DNA of 48,450 nucleotides from Hyphomicrobiales bacterium (lineage in GTDB: Bacteria; Pseudomonadota; Alphaproteobacteria; Rhizobiales; TMED25). Each line of letters begins with the position of its first letter. The first letter of the stretch is position 1. The notes below the pieces were generated by a model. The model was not told the origin of the DNA. It worked only from the letters and a program-made list of their open reading frames with translations, and searched no databases. Shown piece after piece: positions 25,177-35,850 of this stretch. The stretch covers positions 68,062 through 116,511 of the forward strand of contig JAQWOP010000014.1 of NCBI GenBank assembly GCA_029245795.1. Direction: 5' to 3'. Made by a program: the position numbers and the translations under genes.

Positions 25177-25480
25177 AAGAAGTGATCCTTCTGAAAATTG
25201 TATTCGTTATAATGTTGTGTGAGTAATTGATATATATAGTGTATAAATCTCAACTCAATTAAGCTATTAAATCAACATATCCCTAATAATCCCTAAAGTT
25301 GATTAATCACTACTCACACTAAATAACTAAAAGTCTTTATTTTTATTTTCTAATGCAATTTTATCAAAAATATTCATATATTTAACTTTTATAAATGTAT
25401 TATCTTCTTATTGAATATTAATAATAGTCATACTAGTATATAAAATTCACATACATTAAAATATTAAATTATTATTAGCC
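25177..25480. other. 304-nt intergenic region with nested inverted repeats
   Basis: The longest non-coding stretch in the window, without a recognisable gene or RNA family. It contains an outer inverted repeat GTGTGAGTA (25217-25225) / TACTCACAC (25311-25319), an inner repeat AATCAAC (25270-25276) / GTTGATT (25298-25304), and a short direct repeat ATCCCTAA at about 25279-25286 and 25289-25296 within the inner loop. The right half (25320-25480) is plain AT-rich DNA that probably carries the aminotransferase promoter. A weak AGAAG/CTTCT hairpin lies right after the bicupin stop (about 25179-25193). Confidence 0.5.
25217..25319. repeat. Nested inverted repeat in the bicupin-aminotransferase gap
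   Basis: The outer arms are 9 nt perfect complements 85 nt apart; the inner arms are 7 nt perfect complements with a 21-nt loop. Together they could fold into a long imperfect stem-loop or mark two operator half-sites. The arms include mixed-sequence GTGTGAGTA, less likely to pair by chance than pure A/T runs. No transposase or integrase is nearby. Confidence 0.5.
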
Positions 25481-26848
25481 ATGAATAACGAATCATACGA
25501 AAAATTAGACAGAAAAAATTTTATTCATCCTTTAACTCACCTTGGAAAATTTGAGAGGGGAGAGATCCCTAATAGAATAATGGAATCTGCATCGGGAGTT
25601 CGTATAAAAGATTCGACTGGTAAAGAATATATTGATGCATTTGCAGGGCTTTACTGTGTAAATGTGGGCTATGGTAGGAAAGAAATAATAGATGCAATCA
25701 AAAAACAAGCATCGCAACTAGCCTACTATCATTCATATTATGGAAATGCAACTGAAGCATCTATAAAATTATCTGATATGATAATTGATCGATCTCCCAA
25801 TAATATGAAAAAGATTTACTTTGGTCTTACAGGTTCGGATGCTAATGAGACAAATATCAAATTACTCTGGCATTATAATAATTTGATAGGAAAGAGTAAG
25901 AAGAAGAAAATTATTTCAAGAATAGGTGGTTATCATGGTGCCGGCATATTGACTGGCAGTTTAACTGGGATGAAAAATTATCATAAAAATTTTGATCTTC
26001 CAATAAGTGGAATTATCCATACAGAGGCTGCACACTATTTTCACCGAAATAATCTTGATCAAACTGAAAATGACTTTTCTCAAATGTGCGGTGAAAAGTT
26101 AGAGGAGATGATAATCAATGAAAATCCTGATACAATTGCAGGATTTATAGCTGAGCCAGTAATGGGAAATGGTGGACTTGTCCCCCCTCCAAAAAACTAT
26201 TGGTCCATAATTTCAAAAATACTTAAAAAATACGATATTGCCTTTATTGCGGATGAGGTAATAACCGCTTTTGGTAGATTAGGAAAAATGTTTGGAGTTG
26301 AATACTATGATATTGAAGCCGATATGATAACAATAGCAAAAGGTGTCACATCAGCTTATAGCCCTCTTTCTGGCTCAATAATATCAGATAAAATCTCACA
26401 AGTTATAATAGATGGTACAGATCAATATGGTGCATTAAACCATGGTAGTACCTATTCTGCCCATCCAATATCTTGTGCTGCAGCCGTTGCTAATCTCAAT
26501 TTAATTGATAATAAGAATTTGATTGATAGCGGTCATTTAATTGCTAATTATTTCAATAACAAGCTTATTGAAAAACTATCTGATCATCATCTTATTGGGG
26601 ATATAAGATCGGCTGGATTATTGTCTGCATTAGAGTTTGTTAAAGACAAAAAAGATAGAAAGTTTTTTGATAAACAAGGTCAATTCGCACAAGAATTAGC
26701 TTCTATAATGGCAAAAAATGGAATTTTGGCACGGGCAATGCCATCCGGGGATACACTTGGATTTGCACCTGCACTATGCTTAACTGAAAAAGATGCTGAC
26801 ATAATTATTGAAAAGACAATCCTTAGCATTAAAGAAATCACTAATTAA
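25481..26848 (+). CDS. Class III (omega) aminotransferase, PLP-dependent
   Basis: A fold-type I aminotransferase of 455 residues. The PLP lysine is K287 in ITIAKGVTSAY, the pyridine-N Asp is D258 in FIADEVITAFGR, and the phosphate-binding GLTGSDANE and the YHGAG motif (residues 151-155) are present. Such enzymes move amino groups from omega-amino acids, taurine, beta-alanine or polyamines to pyruvate, giving a semialdehyde. It has its own promoter region upstream and overlaps the convergent CoA-transferase gene by 8 nt. It faces, rather than joins, the CoA operon, so a shared pathway is only a suggestion. Confidence 0.92.
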   Translation: MNNESYEKLDRKNFIHPLTHLGKFERGEIPNRIMESASGVRIKDSTGKEYIDAFAGLYCVNVGYGRKEIIDAIKKQASQLAYYHSYYGNATEASIKLSDMIIDRSPNNMKKIYFGLTGSDANETNIKLLWHYNNLIGKSKKKKIISRIGGYHGAGILTGSLTGMKNYHKNFDLPISGIIHTEAAHYFHRNNLDQTENDFSQMCGEKLEEMIINENPDTIAGFIAEPVMGNGGLVPPPKNYWSIISKILKKYDIAFIADEVITAFGRLGKMFGVEYYDIEADMITIAKGVTSAYSPLSGSIISDKISQVIIDGTDQYGALNHGSTYSAHPISCAAAVANLNLIDNKNLIDSGHLIANYFNNKLIEKLSDHHLIGDIRSAGLLSALEFVKDKKDRKFFDKQGQFAQELASIMAKNGILARAMPSGDTLGFAPALCLTEKDADIIIEKTILSIKEITN

Positions 26849-27581
26849 TTGCGTCCAAAGATGAAATAATATCCTGGTTAATTATAATCGGCTCTGATGC
26901 TGGCGGCTTAAGATTCCAAGGCAACCCTTCAATAGCATCCTCGTAAGAAAAATCTTTTAATATACTATGTAAATACCATCCATCTACACTCATTTTAAAT
27001 TTTGCTCTATCTGTTATGAGTAAAGATGGACCTCTACCCAATTTATATTTACTTCTTAGTTTATCTAGTTCTAAACCAGATCCGGGGCTTGTAACAAAAT
27101 CTACCTTATCAACAAATCTTCTCGGTTCATGAGGCATTAAGGTAAATAAGTTTGGAATCAAACAAGCAATGTCATGGGCTCCACCTGATCCTACCATTCT
27201 AACTTTTGGATTATCATAAGAACCAATTACGGTTGAATTTAAATTCCCGTATTTATCAATCTGAGCCGCAGAGAGAAGTCCCACTTCAATTCTTCCAGCC
27301 TGTAATTCTGAAAATACAGATAAACTATCTGTAATCATCTCAGCTCCATGAGCTATAGAGGGACTACCTGTGGAATATGATTTTGTATGCGGAAATGCAC
27401 CGATGGCGCCTGATTCATAAATTAAATTGAGATTCTTTTCTACAGTAATCTTTGCTAGACAAGCAGCATCTGATGGAATACCAATTCCAACAAAACAAGA
27501 TCTATACCCCACAAGCTCACTTGCTGCAATCATTGCTATACGTTTGTTTATTGTAATATCTTTGTAATTATTTTGAGTCAT
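26841..27581 (-). CDS. Class I CoA transferase, beta subunit (glutaconate CoA-transferase B-like)
   Basis: The catalytic subunit of a two-subunit CoA transferase, 246 residues. The YESGAIGA motif carries the Glu (E56) expected to form the gamma-glutamyl-CoA intermediate of class I transferases, and GSGGAHDIA and LLSAAQIDKYGNLNS are further family blocks. It resembles the GctB/IpdB branch. The presence of the E-S-G Glu argues for true CoA transfer, rather than the hydrolase-type IpdAB reaction (family knowledge). ATG 27581 overlaps the alpha-subunit stop as ATGA. It is the last gene of the five-gene operon, and its 3' end overlaps the convergent aminotransferase. Confidence 0.88.
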   Translation of the reverse strand: MTQNNYKDITINKRIAMIAASELVGYRSCFVGIGIPSDAACLAKITVEKNLNLIYESGAIGAFPHTKSYSTGSPSIAHGAEMITDSLSVFSELQAGRIEVGLLSAAQIDKYGNLNSTVIGSYDNPKVRMVGSGGAHDIACLIPNLFTLMPHEPRRFVDKVDFVTSPGSGLELDKLRSKYKLGRGPSLLITDRAKFKMSVDGWYLHSILKDFSYEDAIEGLPWNLKPPASEPIIINQDIISSLDAIN

Positions 27582-28462
27582 TTTTTACCACACTGACCTT
27601 TCTCAAGACTATTGCATCTTTCTTTTCCGATCATTTCTTGATACTCCTTAAGAGTTTTTGATGAATGAACCCATTCATCAAGATAGTCTAATAGCTTTTC
27701 TTCATCTCTTGAGATCTGATCATATTCCATATAATGATCATCATCTCTAGAATAATAACCTGATACATAAGATGGATATGCTCCCCATGGCAACTCAATT
27801 ACGCTTGTAACTCTATGAGCTGGTATAACTGTCATCTCAGGGTGTTCTTTTAGCTTTTCATTGTTAATAATTTTTTCAACACTAACAATTATCTTATCAG
27901 AAGCTAGAGCACCTTCAATGGTATCACCATCAATACCCCACATTTGAATATTTCCATATTTATCTGCATGCTGAGCATGGATCAGTGCAACATCAGGTTT
28001 TAGCGATGGTATGGCGGAATATAAATCACCTGTATAAGGACAAATAGTGGATTTCAAATAATTAATATTAGATGGTTTATCTCCAATCTGTAGAATTTTC
28101 GAGGGTAAATAGCTAACCCCCATTCTAGCGGCATGAAGTCTGAGTATCATAGATTGATTTGTCCACTCCTCAACTTCAATTATATCTGACTTATAAGCTC
28201 TATTAAATGAGTGTGATAATCCAACTGATGGATTCCCAATATAACCAAATATTACTTTTTTAATTATCTTTGACGCAATCAATTGATCAAACAAAATATC
28301 AGCACCCGATCTACAAATTGTAAGATCAGCTTTATTTTGTCTAATTAATTCATGAGTTAAGTAGAAAGGAATTAAATGACCAAATCCACCAATAAAGATT
28401 GTGTCATTATCGTTTATATTTTTCTTTATTGCCTCGGTTATATTTGAAATTTTTTCAATCAT
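27578..28462 (-). CDS. Class I CoA transferase, alpha subunit (glutaconate CoA-transferase A-like)
   Basis: The CoA-binding partner of the preceding beta subunit, 294 residues. The glycine-rich FIGGFGHLIPFYLTHELIRQ near residue 25 is the CoA-transferase A signature, and DVALIHAQHADKYGNIQMWG is the second conserved block. The C-terminus is extended and charged relative to short alpha subunits. It is 13 nt downstream of the CaiB gene and translationally coupled to the beta subunit (4 nt overlap). Substrate inferred only as a short or medium carboxylic acid. Confidence 0.87.
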   Translation of the reverse strand: MIEKISNITEAIKKNINDNDTIFIGGFGHLIPFYLTHELIRQNKADLTICRSGADILFDQLIASKIIKKVIFGYIGNPSVGLSHSFNRAYKSDIIEVEEWTNQSMILRLHAARMGVSYLPSKILQIGDKPSNINYLKSTICPYTGDLYSAIPSLKPDVALIHAQHADKYGNIQMWGIDGDTIEGALASDKIIVSVEKIINNEKLKEHPEMTVIPAHRVTSVIELPWGAYPSYVSGYYSRDDDHYMEYDQISRDEEKLLDYLDEWVHSSKTLKEYQEMIGKERCNSLEKGQCGKK

Positions 28463-28475
28463 AAAATAGATTTAT

Positions 28476-29675
28476 TTAAATTATTTCCTTTGATCTAAGC
28501 TCTTTAATTTTCTCCGCATCATATCCAAGCGACTCTAGGATTTCATTATTGTCTTCACCCAAAAGAGGTGGAGCTTTTTTGATTTGAGCAGGTGTATTTG
28601 AAAATCTATATGGAACGCCTAGCATCTTTAATTTTCCTGCCTGAGAATGCTCTATCTCAACTACCATATCATTCGCTATAGTCTGCTCATCCGATAATGC
28701 ACTTTCAACAGAATTGACTGCACTTGCTGGAATATTAGATTTCAATAGTTGTTCTAACCATTCTTTTACAGTTTTTGTTTCAATAACATTTTGAATTTCT
28801 TTATCAATTGCATCCCTATTTATCACTCGATCCGCATTTTTTATAAATCTATTATCCGTTGACCATTCTTTTTTATCTAAACATACGGAAAATTTCTCAA
28901 ATTGTACATCATTCCCGACAGCAATAGCAATACTCCCATCTATTGCTTCAAAAGTTCTGTATGGAACAATATTTGGATGACCATTACCGAATCTCCTTGC
29001 TGGTTTTCCACTCACAAGATGATTTGCAGCAACATTCACAAGCATAGATATGCTAGTTGCATATAAGCTTGTCTCAACTCTCTGACCTTCACCACTAGTA
29101 TTTCTTGAATTTAAAGCACCTAATATTGCTATAGTTGCATTCATACCCGTACATACATCCACCAATGCTACCCCGACTTTTATTGGATCTCCATTTTCCT
29201 CGCCAGTAATGCTCATCAAGCCGCTCTCAGCCTGAAGCAGGAAATCATATCCAGGTCTTTCCCCCCGAGGGCCTTTCCCTCCATATCCGGTTATTTGGCA
29301 ATGAATTAATTGTGGTGCTTCTTTTTTTCTCCATTCATCGGTAATACCAAATTTATCTAAAGTTCCAAATTTAAAGTTCTCAATCAAAACATCTGATTCT
29401 TTTAACAATTTTTTTAATATTTCTATACCATGATCTGATTTTAGATTTAAGGTTACACTTTTCTTATTTCTATTTATACCAAGAAAATAGGCTGCTTCGC
29501 TTCCAGCGAATGGCGGCCCCCAAGATCTAGTATCATCTCCCTTCCCAGGCTGTTCAATTTTAATAATCTCAGCCCCCATGTCACCGAGGTTCATTGTACA
29601 AAATGGACCTGCCAAAATTCTACTTAAATCGAGAACTCTGACACCACTTAAAGGACCTTTTTGTTCAAATTTCAT
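28476..29675 (-). CDS. CaiB/BaiF (class III) CoA transferase
   Basis: A 399-residue family III CoA transferase. LSGVRVLDLSRILAGPFCTMNLGDMGAEIIKIE is the classic N-terminus, and GNRKS-like INRNKKSVTLNLK and LIENFKFGTLDKFG follow. D144 in PGYDFLLQAESG is the candidate catalytic Asp (by motif). Relatives move CoA between oxalate, carnitine, bile acids or aryl acids, via aspartyl-CoA anhydrides. It lies 21 nt after the crotonase gene. Two unrelated CoA transferases in one operon suggest that an acid substrate is activated and an acid product is later recycled. Confidence 0.92.
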   Translation of the reverse strand: MKFEQKGPLSGVRVLDLSRILAGPFCTMNLGDMGAEIIKIEQPGKGDDTRSWGPPFAGSEAAYFLGINRNKKSVTLNLKSDHGIEILKKLLKESDVLIENFKFGTLDKFGITDEWRKKEAPQLIHCQITGYGGKGPRGERPGYDFLLQAESGLMSITGEENGDPIKVGVALVDVCTGMNATIAILGALNSRNTSGEGQRVETSLYATSISMLVNVAANHLVSGKPARRFGNGHPNIVPYRTFEAIDGSIAIAVGNDVQFEKFSVCLDKKEWSTDNRFIKNADRVINRDAIDKEIQNVIETKTVKEWLEQLLKSNIPASAVNSVESALSDEQTIANDMVVEIEHSQAGKLKMLGVPYRFSNTPAQIKKAPPLLGEDNNEILESLGYDAEKIKELRSKEII

Positions 29676-29696
29676 TAATTTGCTTTCTTTCTATTG

Positions 29697-30560
29697 TCAT
29701 GATTTTTCATTTTCATCATTTTCAAGACCATCCAAGTAAGACTCAACGTTATTTTTTCTTTTTTCACGAAATTGCTGGAAATCTGGTTTTCTTTTTTCAA
29801 GAAAAGCATTCATTCCTTCCATAGACTCTTCCGAACCCCAAACATGAGCCAATAATTCCATACCATGTTGCCAACTTGCATATAGTGTATCTGAATCATG
29901 ATTAAGTGATTTCTTTGTCTGTCTTATTGTCTGTCCACTTCTCTCTATAAGACCCTCACACCACTTTTGAGTTTCTTCTTCCAATTTACCTTTTGGTACA
30001 ACTTTGTTTATTAACCCAATAGTTACCGCTTCCTGCGCTGTAAATCTTCTTGCCATGAATATCATTTCTTTTGCTAACCTTGAGCCAATTAATTGTGGTA
30101 AATACTGGGTTGCGCCTACAGTAGGGCAAGCACCAACAACAGCTCCACTTTGACCAAATACTGCATCATCTGCGGCTATTACCAAATCACACCAAAGAGC
30201 TAATTCGTGACCACCACCCATGCAATATCCATGAACTGACGCCACAACTGGAATTGGAATACCTCGTATTGCCATTGCAAGCGCTAACATCCTATCATTC
30301 CAATGAGCTGCATTTTCCCAATCTAACCTCATCATAGCATGAAAATCTCCTCCCGCTGAAAAGGCTTTATCACCAACTCCATTAATTACAACACATACAA
30401 TAGATGGATCATTCCTAGTAGAGAGAACCGCATGCGTTAACTCATCAAGTGTTTGTTCCCTAAAAGCATTTCTAACATCCGGTCTATTAATAGATACCCA
30501 TGCAACCTTATTTTTAATTTCAAATAAAACTTCTTTATAATCTCCACCTGCTTTTGTCAT
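29697..30560 (-). CDS. Crotonase-fold enzyme, BadI/MenB-like (enoyl-CoA hydratase family)
   Basis: A crotonase of 287 residues. The oxyanion-hole blocks are GDKAFSAGGDFHAM and HGYCMGGGHELALWCDL. The segment FGQSGAVVGACPTVGATQ, then RRFTAQEAVTIGLINKVVP and a C-terminal EESMEGMNAFLEKRKPDF resemble 2-ketocyclohexanecarboxyl-CoA hydrolase (BadI) and DHNA-CoA synthase (MenB) more than ordinary enoyl-CoA hydratase, as judged by eye. That branch makes or breaks carbon-carbon bonds of beta-ketoacyl-CoAs in ring systems. GAGG precedes ATG 30560. Plain hydratase activity is the alternative. Confidence 0.85.
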   Translation of the reverse strand: MTKAGGDYKEVLFEIKNKVAWVSINRPDVRNAFREQTLDELTHAVLSTRNDPSIVCVVINGVGDKAFSAGGDFHAMMRLDWENAAHWNDRMLALAMAIRGIPIPVVASVHGYCMGGGHELALWCDLVIAADDAVFGQSGAVVGACPTVGATQYLPQLIGSRLAKEMIFMARRFTAQEAVTIGLINKVVPKGKLEEETQKWCEGLIERSGQTIRQTKKSLNHDSDTLYASWQHGMELLAHVWGSEESMEGMNAFLEKRKPDFQQFREKRKNNVESYLDGLENDENEKS

Positions 30561-30610
30561 GATACGCCTCTATTTATGTTATTTGTAAATGTTCTTGCCG
30601 AAAACTATCA

Positions 30611-31045
30611 TTATTTTTCGTGCTCTTCAACCTCAATTAATGCCCCACAAATCTGATTTGGATGAATAAAATATAAATTTCTCCCGTGATAACCTGAAAA
30701 TGGCTCTGATAAAATATTAATTCCATTATTTTTCTGTATCTTATAGAACTCATTTACATCCTCTACAGATAAACAGTAATGATGCAAGCCACCTTTTGGA
30801 TTCTTATGAAGAAATTTTGCAATAGGCGATTTATCGTCTAACGGTTCCATTAGCTCAATTTTTATATTACCAATTGATATGAGAGCCATCTTTATCTTTT
30901 GTTTCTCTATGACTCTTACTTCAGATGCAATGGTACCAAAAGTTTTTTGATATTGGATAATTGCCTCTTCAATATTTGGAACTGCATGAGCGATATGATC
31001 AAAAATTAGGTTCCCTAAATTATTTGAAGTGTCTTTTTTATTCAT
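30611..31045 (-). CDS. Methylmalonyl-CoA epimerase-like VOC family protein
   Basis: A vicinal-oxygen-chelate metalloenzyme of 144 residues built of two beta-alpha-beta-beta-beta modules. The metal ligands of methylmalonyl-CoA epimerase are seen as H17 (FDHIAHAVPN), a Glu in KIELMEPL, H88 (GLHHYCL) and E138 (CGALIEVE). The order of blocks fits MCE better than glyoxalase or ring-cleaving dioxygenase. It is the first gene of the five-gene CoA operon (50 nt before the crotonase) with AGGAG before ATG 31045. An epimerase for a 2-branched acyl-CoA intermediate is the natural reading; no mutase is in the window. Confidence 0.85.
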   Translation of the reverse strand: MNKKDTSNNLGNLIFDHIAHAVPNIEEAIIQYQKTFGTIASEVRVIEKQKIKMALISIGNIKIELMEPLDDKSPIAKFLHKNPKGGLHHYCLSVEDVNEFYKIQKNNGINILSEPFSGYHGRNLYFIHPNQICGALIEVEEHEK

Positions 31046-31190
31046 TTTATTCTCCTAAAGTTTTATTTTCATGCACAATTTTTGTTTTATTTTATATATG
31101 TACAAAAATAAATCTATGTATTATCAAAAATATTTTATATGGTACTTGTTATAGTTAATCAAAAATATTTATATATCACGAGGAAATTCG
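31046..31190. promoter_or_regulatory. Divergent promoter region with 13-nt direct repeats
   Basis: The 145-nt gap separates the CoA operon (minus) from the SMP-30/M24 pair (plus) and should hold both promoters. ATCAAAAATATTT occurs exactly twice on the plus strand, at 31123-31135 and 31158-31170, 35 nt apart start to start, both followed by a TAT-rich run. The second copy lies about 20 nt before the SMP-30 start, near where a promoter or operator would be. No regulator gene is adjacent. Confidence 0.45.
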
Positions 31191-32111
31191 ATGTTAAATC
31201 CATTTAAACAACCAGAACTAATAAAAGCTGAAATATTTACTGAACTGCCTGAAAAATTTAGAGAAACAAAACAAACAGCTTGGTCTAATCCAAACAGACA
31301 AGGAGCGAAAGTAAATCAATTCCTTGAAGGACCTTCGTTTGATAGAAGTGGAAATTTATATGTAACAGATATCCCTTTTGGTAGAGTTTTTAAAATAACT
31401 CCTGATGGAGAATGGAATATAGTTTGTGAATATGATGGATGGCCAAATGGTCTAAAATTTCATAAAGACGGATCTGCTTATATTGCTTGTTATAAACAAG
31501 GTTTAATGAAATTAGATATTAATTCTGGAAAAATAGAACCCATAATAGGTTCAATGTATTCTGAAGGTTTTAAAGGTTTAAATGATCTACATTTTACATC
31601 CAATGGAGACTTATATTTTACCGATCAAGGGCAAACAGGTATAATTGATCCAACTGGTAGAGTCTTTAGATTAACAAAAAATGGTGAATTACATAAACTT
31701 GTAACAAACGCCCCAAGCCCAAACGGTATAACTGTTAATAATTCAGAAAATCAAGTATATGTTGCCATTACAAGATCTCAACAAATATGGCGTCTTCCAC
31801 TAATGGCGGATAATAGCGTTAGTAAAAGTGGTGTGGCTATCCAATTATCTGGAGGTCATGCAGGACCTGATGGACTTGAAATGGATTCCGAAGATGGTAT
31901 GATTGTAAATCATCTAGGAGTTGGCGTATGGAGATTTGATAATAATTGCCTTCCAACGCATTTAATTTATACTGATAATCATAGTTTAATGACTAATACA
32001 GCTTTTGGTGGTCCAGATAGAAAAACATTATATATTACTGACTCTATGAACGGTAGAATTATGAGAGCTAAACTTCCTGTTGCTGGAAAGCTATTATATG
32101 GTCTTTCGTAA
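31191..32111 (+). CDS. SMP-30/gluconolactonase family protein
   Basis: A six-bladed beta-propeller lactonase-like protein of 306 residues, cytoplasmic (no signal peptide). The divalent-metal ligands expected for SMP-30 are present: E46 in FLEGPSF, N131 in GLNDLHF, N178 in PSPNGITV and D227 in GPDGLEMD. Family members open sugar or other lactones. GAGGA lies upstream of ATG 31191. It is the first gene of a pair with the M24 protein (23 nt apart) and is divergent from the CoA operon. The substrate is unknown. Confidence 0.9.
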   Translation: MLNPFKQPELIKAEIFTELPEKFRETKQTAWSNPNRQGAKVNQFLEGPSFDRSGNLYVTDIPFGRVFKITPDGEWNIVCEYDGWPNGLKFHKDGSAYIACYKQGLMKLDINSGKIEPIIGSMYSEGFKGLNDLHFTSNGDLYFTDQGQTGIIDPTGRVFRLTKNGELHKLVTNAPSPNGITVNNSENQVYVAITRSQQIWRLPLMADNSVSKSGVAIQLSGGHAGPDGLEMDSEDGMIVNHLGVGVWRFDNNCLPTHLIYTDNHSLMTNTAFGGPDRKTLYITDSMNGRIMRAKLPVAGKLLYGLS

Positions 32112-32134
32112 TATTAAATCAAGAAGGCAATAAC

Positions 32135-33328
32135 ATGATTAATGGTTACTTTATTCAAAATTTAGATGATAAAAGTAAGGAAATTTTAAATACTAAATAT
32201 CCACTCTTTTCTGAAAATGAATATAAAAGAAGAATTGCTTTACTTGAAGATATTTTAAATCAAAAAAAATTAGATAAGATTATAATATATGAGGCTATAG
32301 GTTCTGGGAGTGCCATGCAGTATTTTACAGGTTGGCACACCACTCAAGAGGCCCTTGCTGAAATTAATTCTGGTGAGAAAATAAATCTCTATGTTGAGCA
32401 TTATAATCATTTACCAATGGCAGAGACACTTATTAATGAGAGTACGAATCTTTATTGGGGGGAGAGAATGTTATCACAAAAAATCTTTCCCAAAATGATT
32501 GATAGCCTTGGAAAAGATAGTACCATAGGCATTATTGGCAGACTCCCATATAGTTATATAAAGCAAATTCAAGAAAAGAATATCAAAGTAATTGATGTAT
32601 TTTCTGATTATAATTTGATGAGATCTATAAAAAGTGATGAAGAATTGTCTTGGTTAAAAATTGCAGCAGCATTAACAGATGAAGGTATTAGTAGCTTAAC
32701 TACCAACCTAAAGCCTGGGCTAAACGAGCACGAAATGTCTCAAATAACTCAGTCAGGATATCTCAAACATGGAGGACATAAGATAATCAATTTTTTTGGT
32801 ATTACAAATATGGATCATCCAGATAATTGTGTTCCATATCAATACACTTCAAACAAAACAATCACAAAAGATGATATTATAACTACAGAAATTAGTTCTC
32901 ATTTCTGGAATTATCCTGGACAGGTACTGAGAAGTATAGGTTTTAAAAAAATGAATACACTTTATTCTGAATTGCATGCTGTTGGAGATGAAGTGTTTAA
33001 AAGTATCTTTTCAATTTTAAAAGATGGGACATCTATTGATGAAATAAATGATATATCTTCAACAATTGAAGATGGAAGCTTCTCAATATGGGATGATCTA
33101 ATACATGGATATGGAGGAGGATATCTAGATCCTGTTATTGGCACTAAGAGCCGTCCTGCAAGTCATTATCCTGATTTTAAATTCAAAGAGAATATGACAG
33201 TTGTTATTCAGCCGAACATAATCACAAGGGATCATAAGGCTGGTATTCAGACAGGTGAATTAGTTCATATTCAGAAAAATAGAGCTGTTAGGCTCCATAA
33301 TTTTACCCAAGGTTACATACAAATATAA
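32135..33328 (+). CDS. Creatinase-like M24 family hydrolase with degenerate metal site
   Basis: A 397-residue pita-bread-fold protein: an N-terminal creatinase domain (about residues 1-155) and a C-terminal M24 domain. Active M24 peptidases use Asp, Asp, His, Glu, Glu to bind two metals. Here these positions read E252, Q263 (inferred alignment), H324 (DLIHGYGGGY), Q359 (VVIQPNI) and E375 (QTGELVHI). Loss of the acidic ligands with retained His and Glu is what is known for creatinase, a metal-free C-N hydrolase, so a small-molecule amidohydrolase is more likely than a proline peptidase. AAGG precedes ATG 32135. Confidence 0.8.
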   Translation: MINGYFIQNLDDKSKEILNTKYPLFSENEYKRRIALLEDILNQKKLDKIIIYEAIGSGSAMQYFTGWHTTQEALAEINSGEKINLYVEHYNHLPMAETLINESTNLYWGERMLSQKIFPKMIDSLGKDSTIGIIGRLPYSYIKQIQEKNIKVIDVFSDYNLMRSIKSDEELSWLKIAAALTDEGISSLTTNLKPGLNEHEMSQITQSGYLKHGGHKIINFFGITNMDHPDNCVPYQYTSNKTITKDDIITTEISSHFWNYPGQVLRSIGFKKMNTLYSELHAVGDEVFKSIFSILKDGTSIDEINDISSTIEDGSFSIWDDLIHGYGGGYLDPVIGTKSRPASHYPDFKFKENMTVVIQPNIITRDHKAGIQTGELVHIQKNRAVRLHNFTQGYIQI

Positions 33329-33341
33329 AATTCAGGCAAAA

Positions 33342-35798
<2,457 letters not shown>

Positions 35799-35850
35799 TT
35801 ATAATTTTCATTAGATAAAAAAAAACGTGATTCTGCAAGTTTTTAATAAG

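Noticed and set aside
25179-25193. Intrinsic terminator after the bicupin gene
   Set aside because: The AGAAG/CTTCT stem is only 5 bp and no T-run follows, so it does not meet the usual criteria.
26841-28462. IpdAB steroid-ring hydrolase
   Set aside because: Overall similarity to that branch exists, but the beta subunit keeps the ESG catalytic Glu expected of true CoA transferases, and no other steroid catabolism gene is present.
32135-33328. DMSP lyase DddP (also an M24-fold protein, common in marine bacteria)
   Set aside because: DddP keeps Asp/His/Glu iron ligands; here two acidic positions are Gln and the length and flanking motifs fit creatinase-like proteins better.
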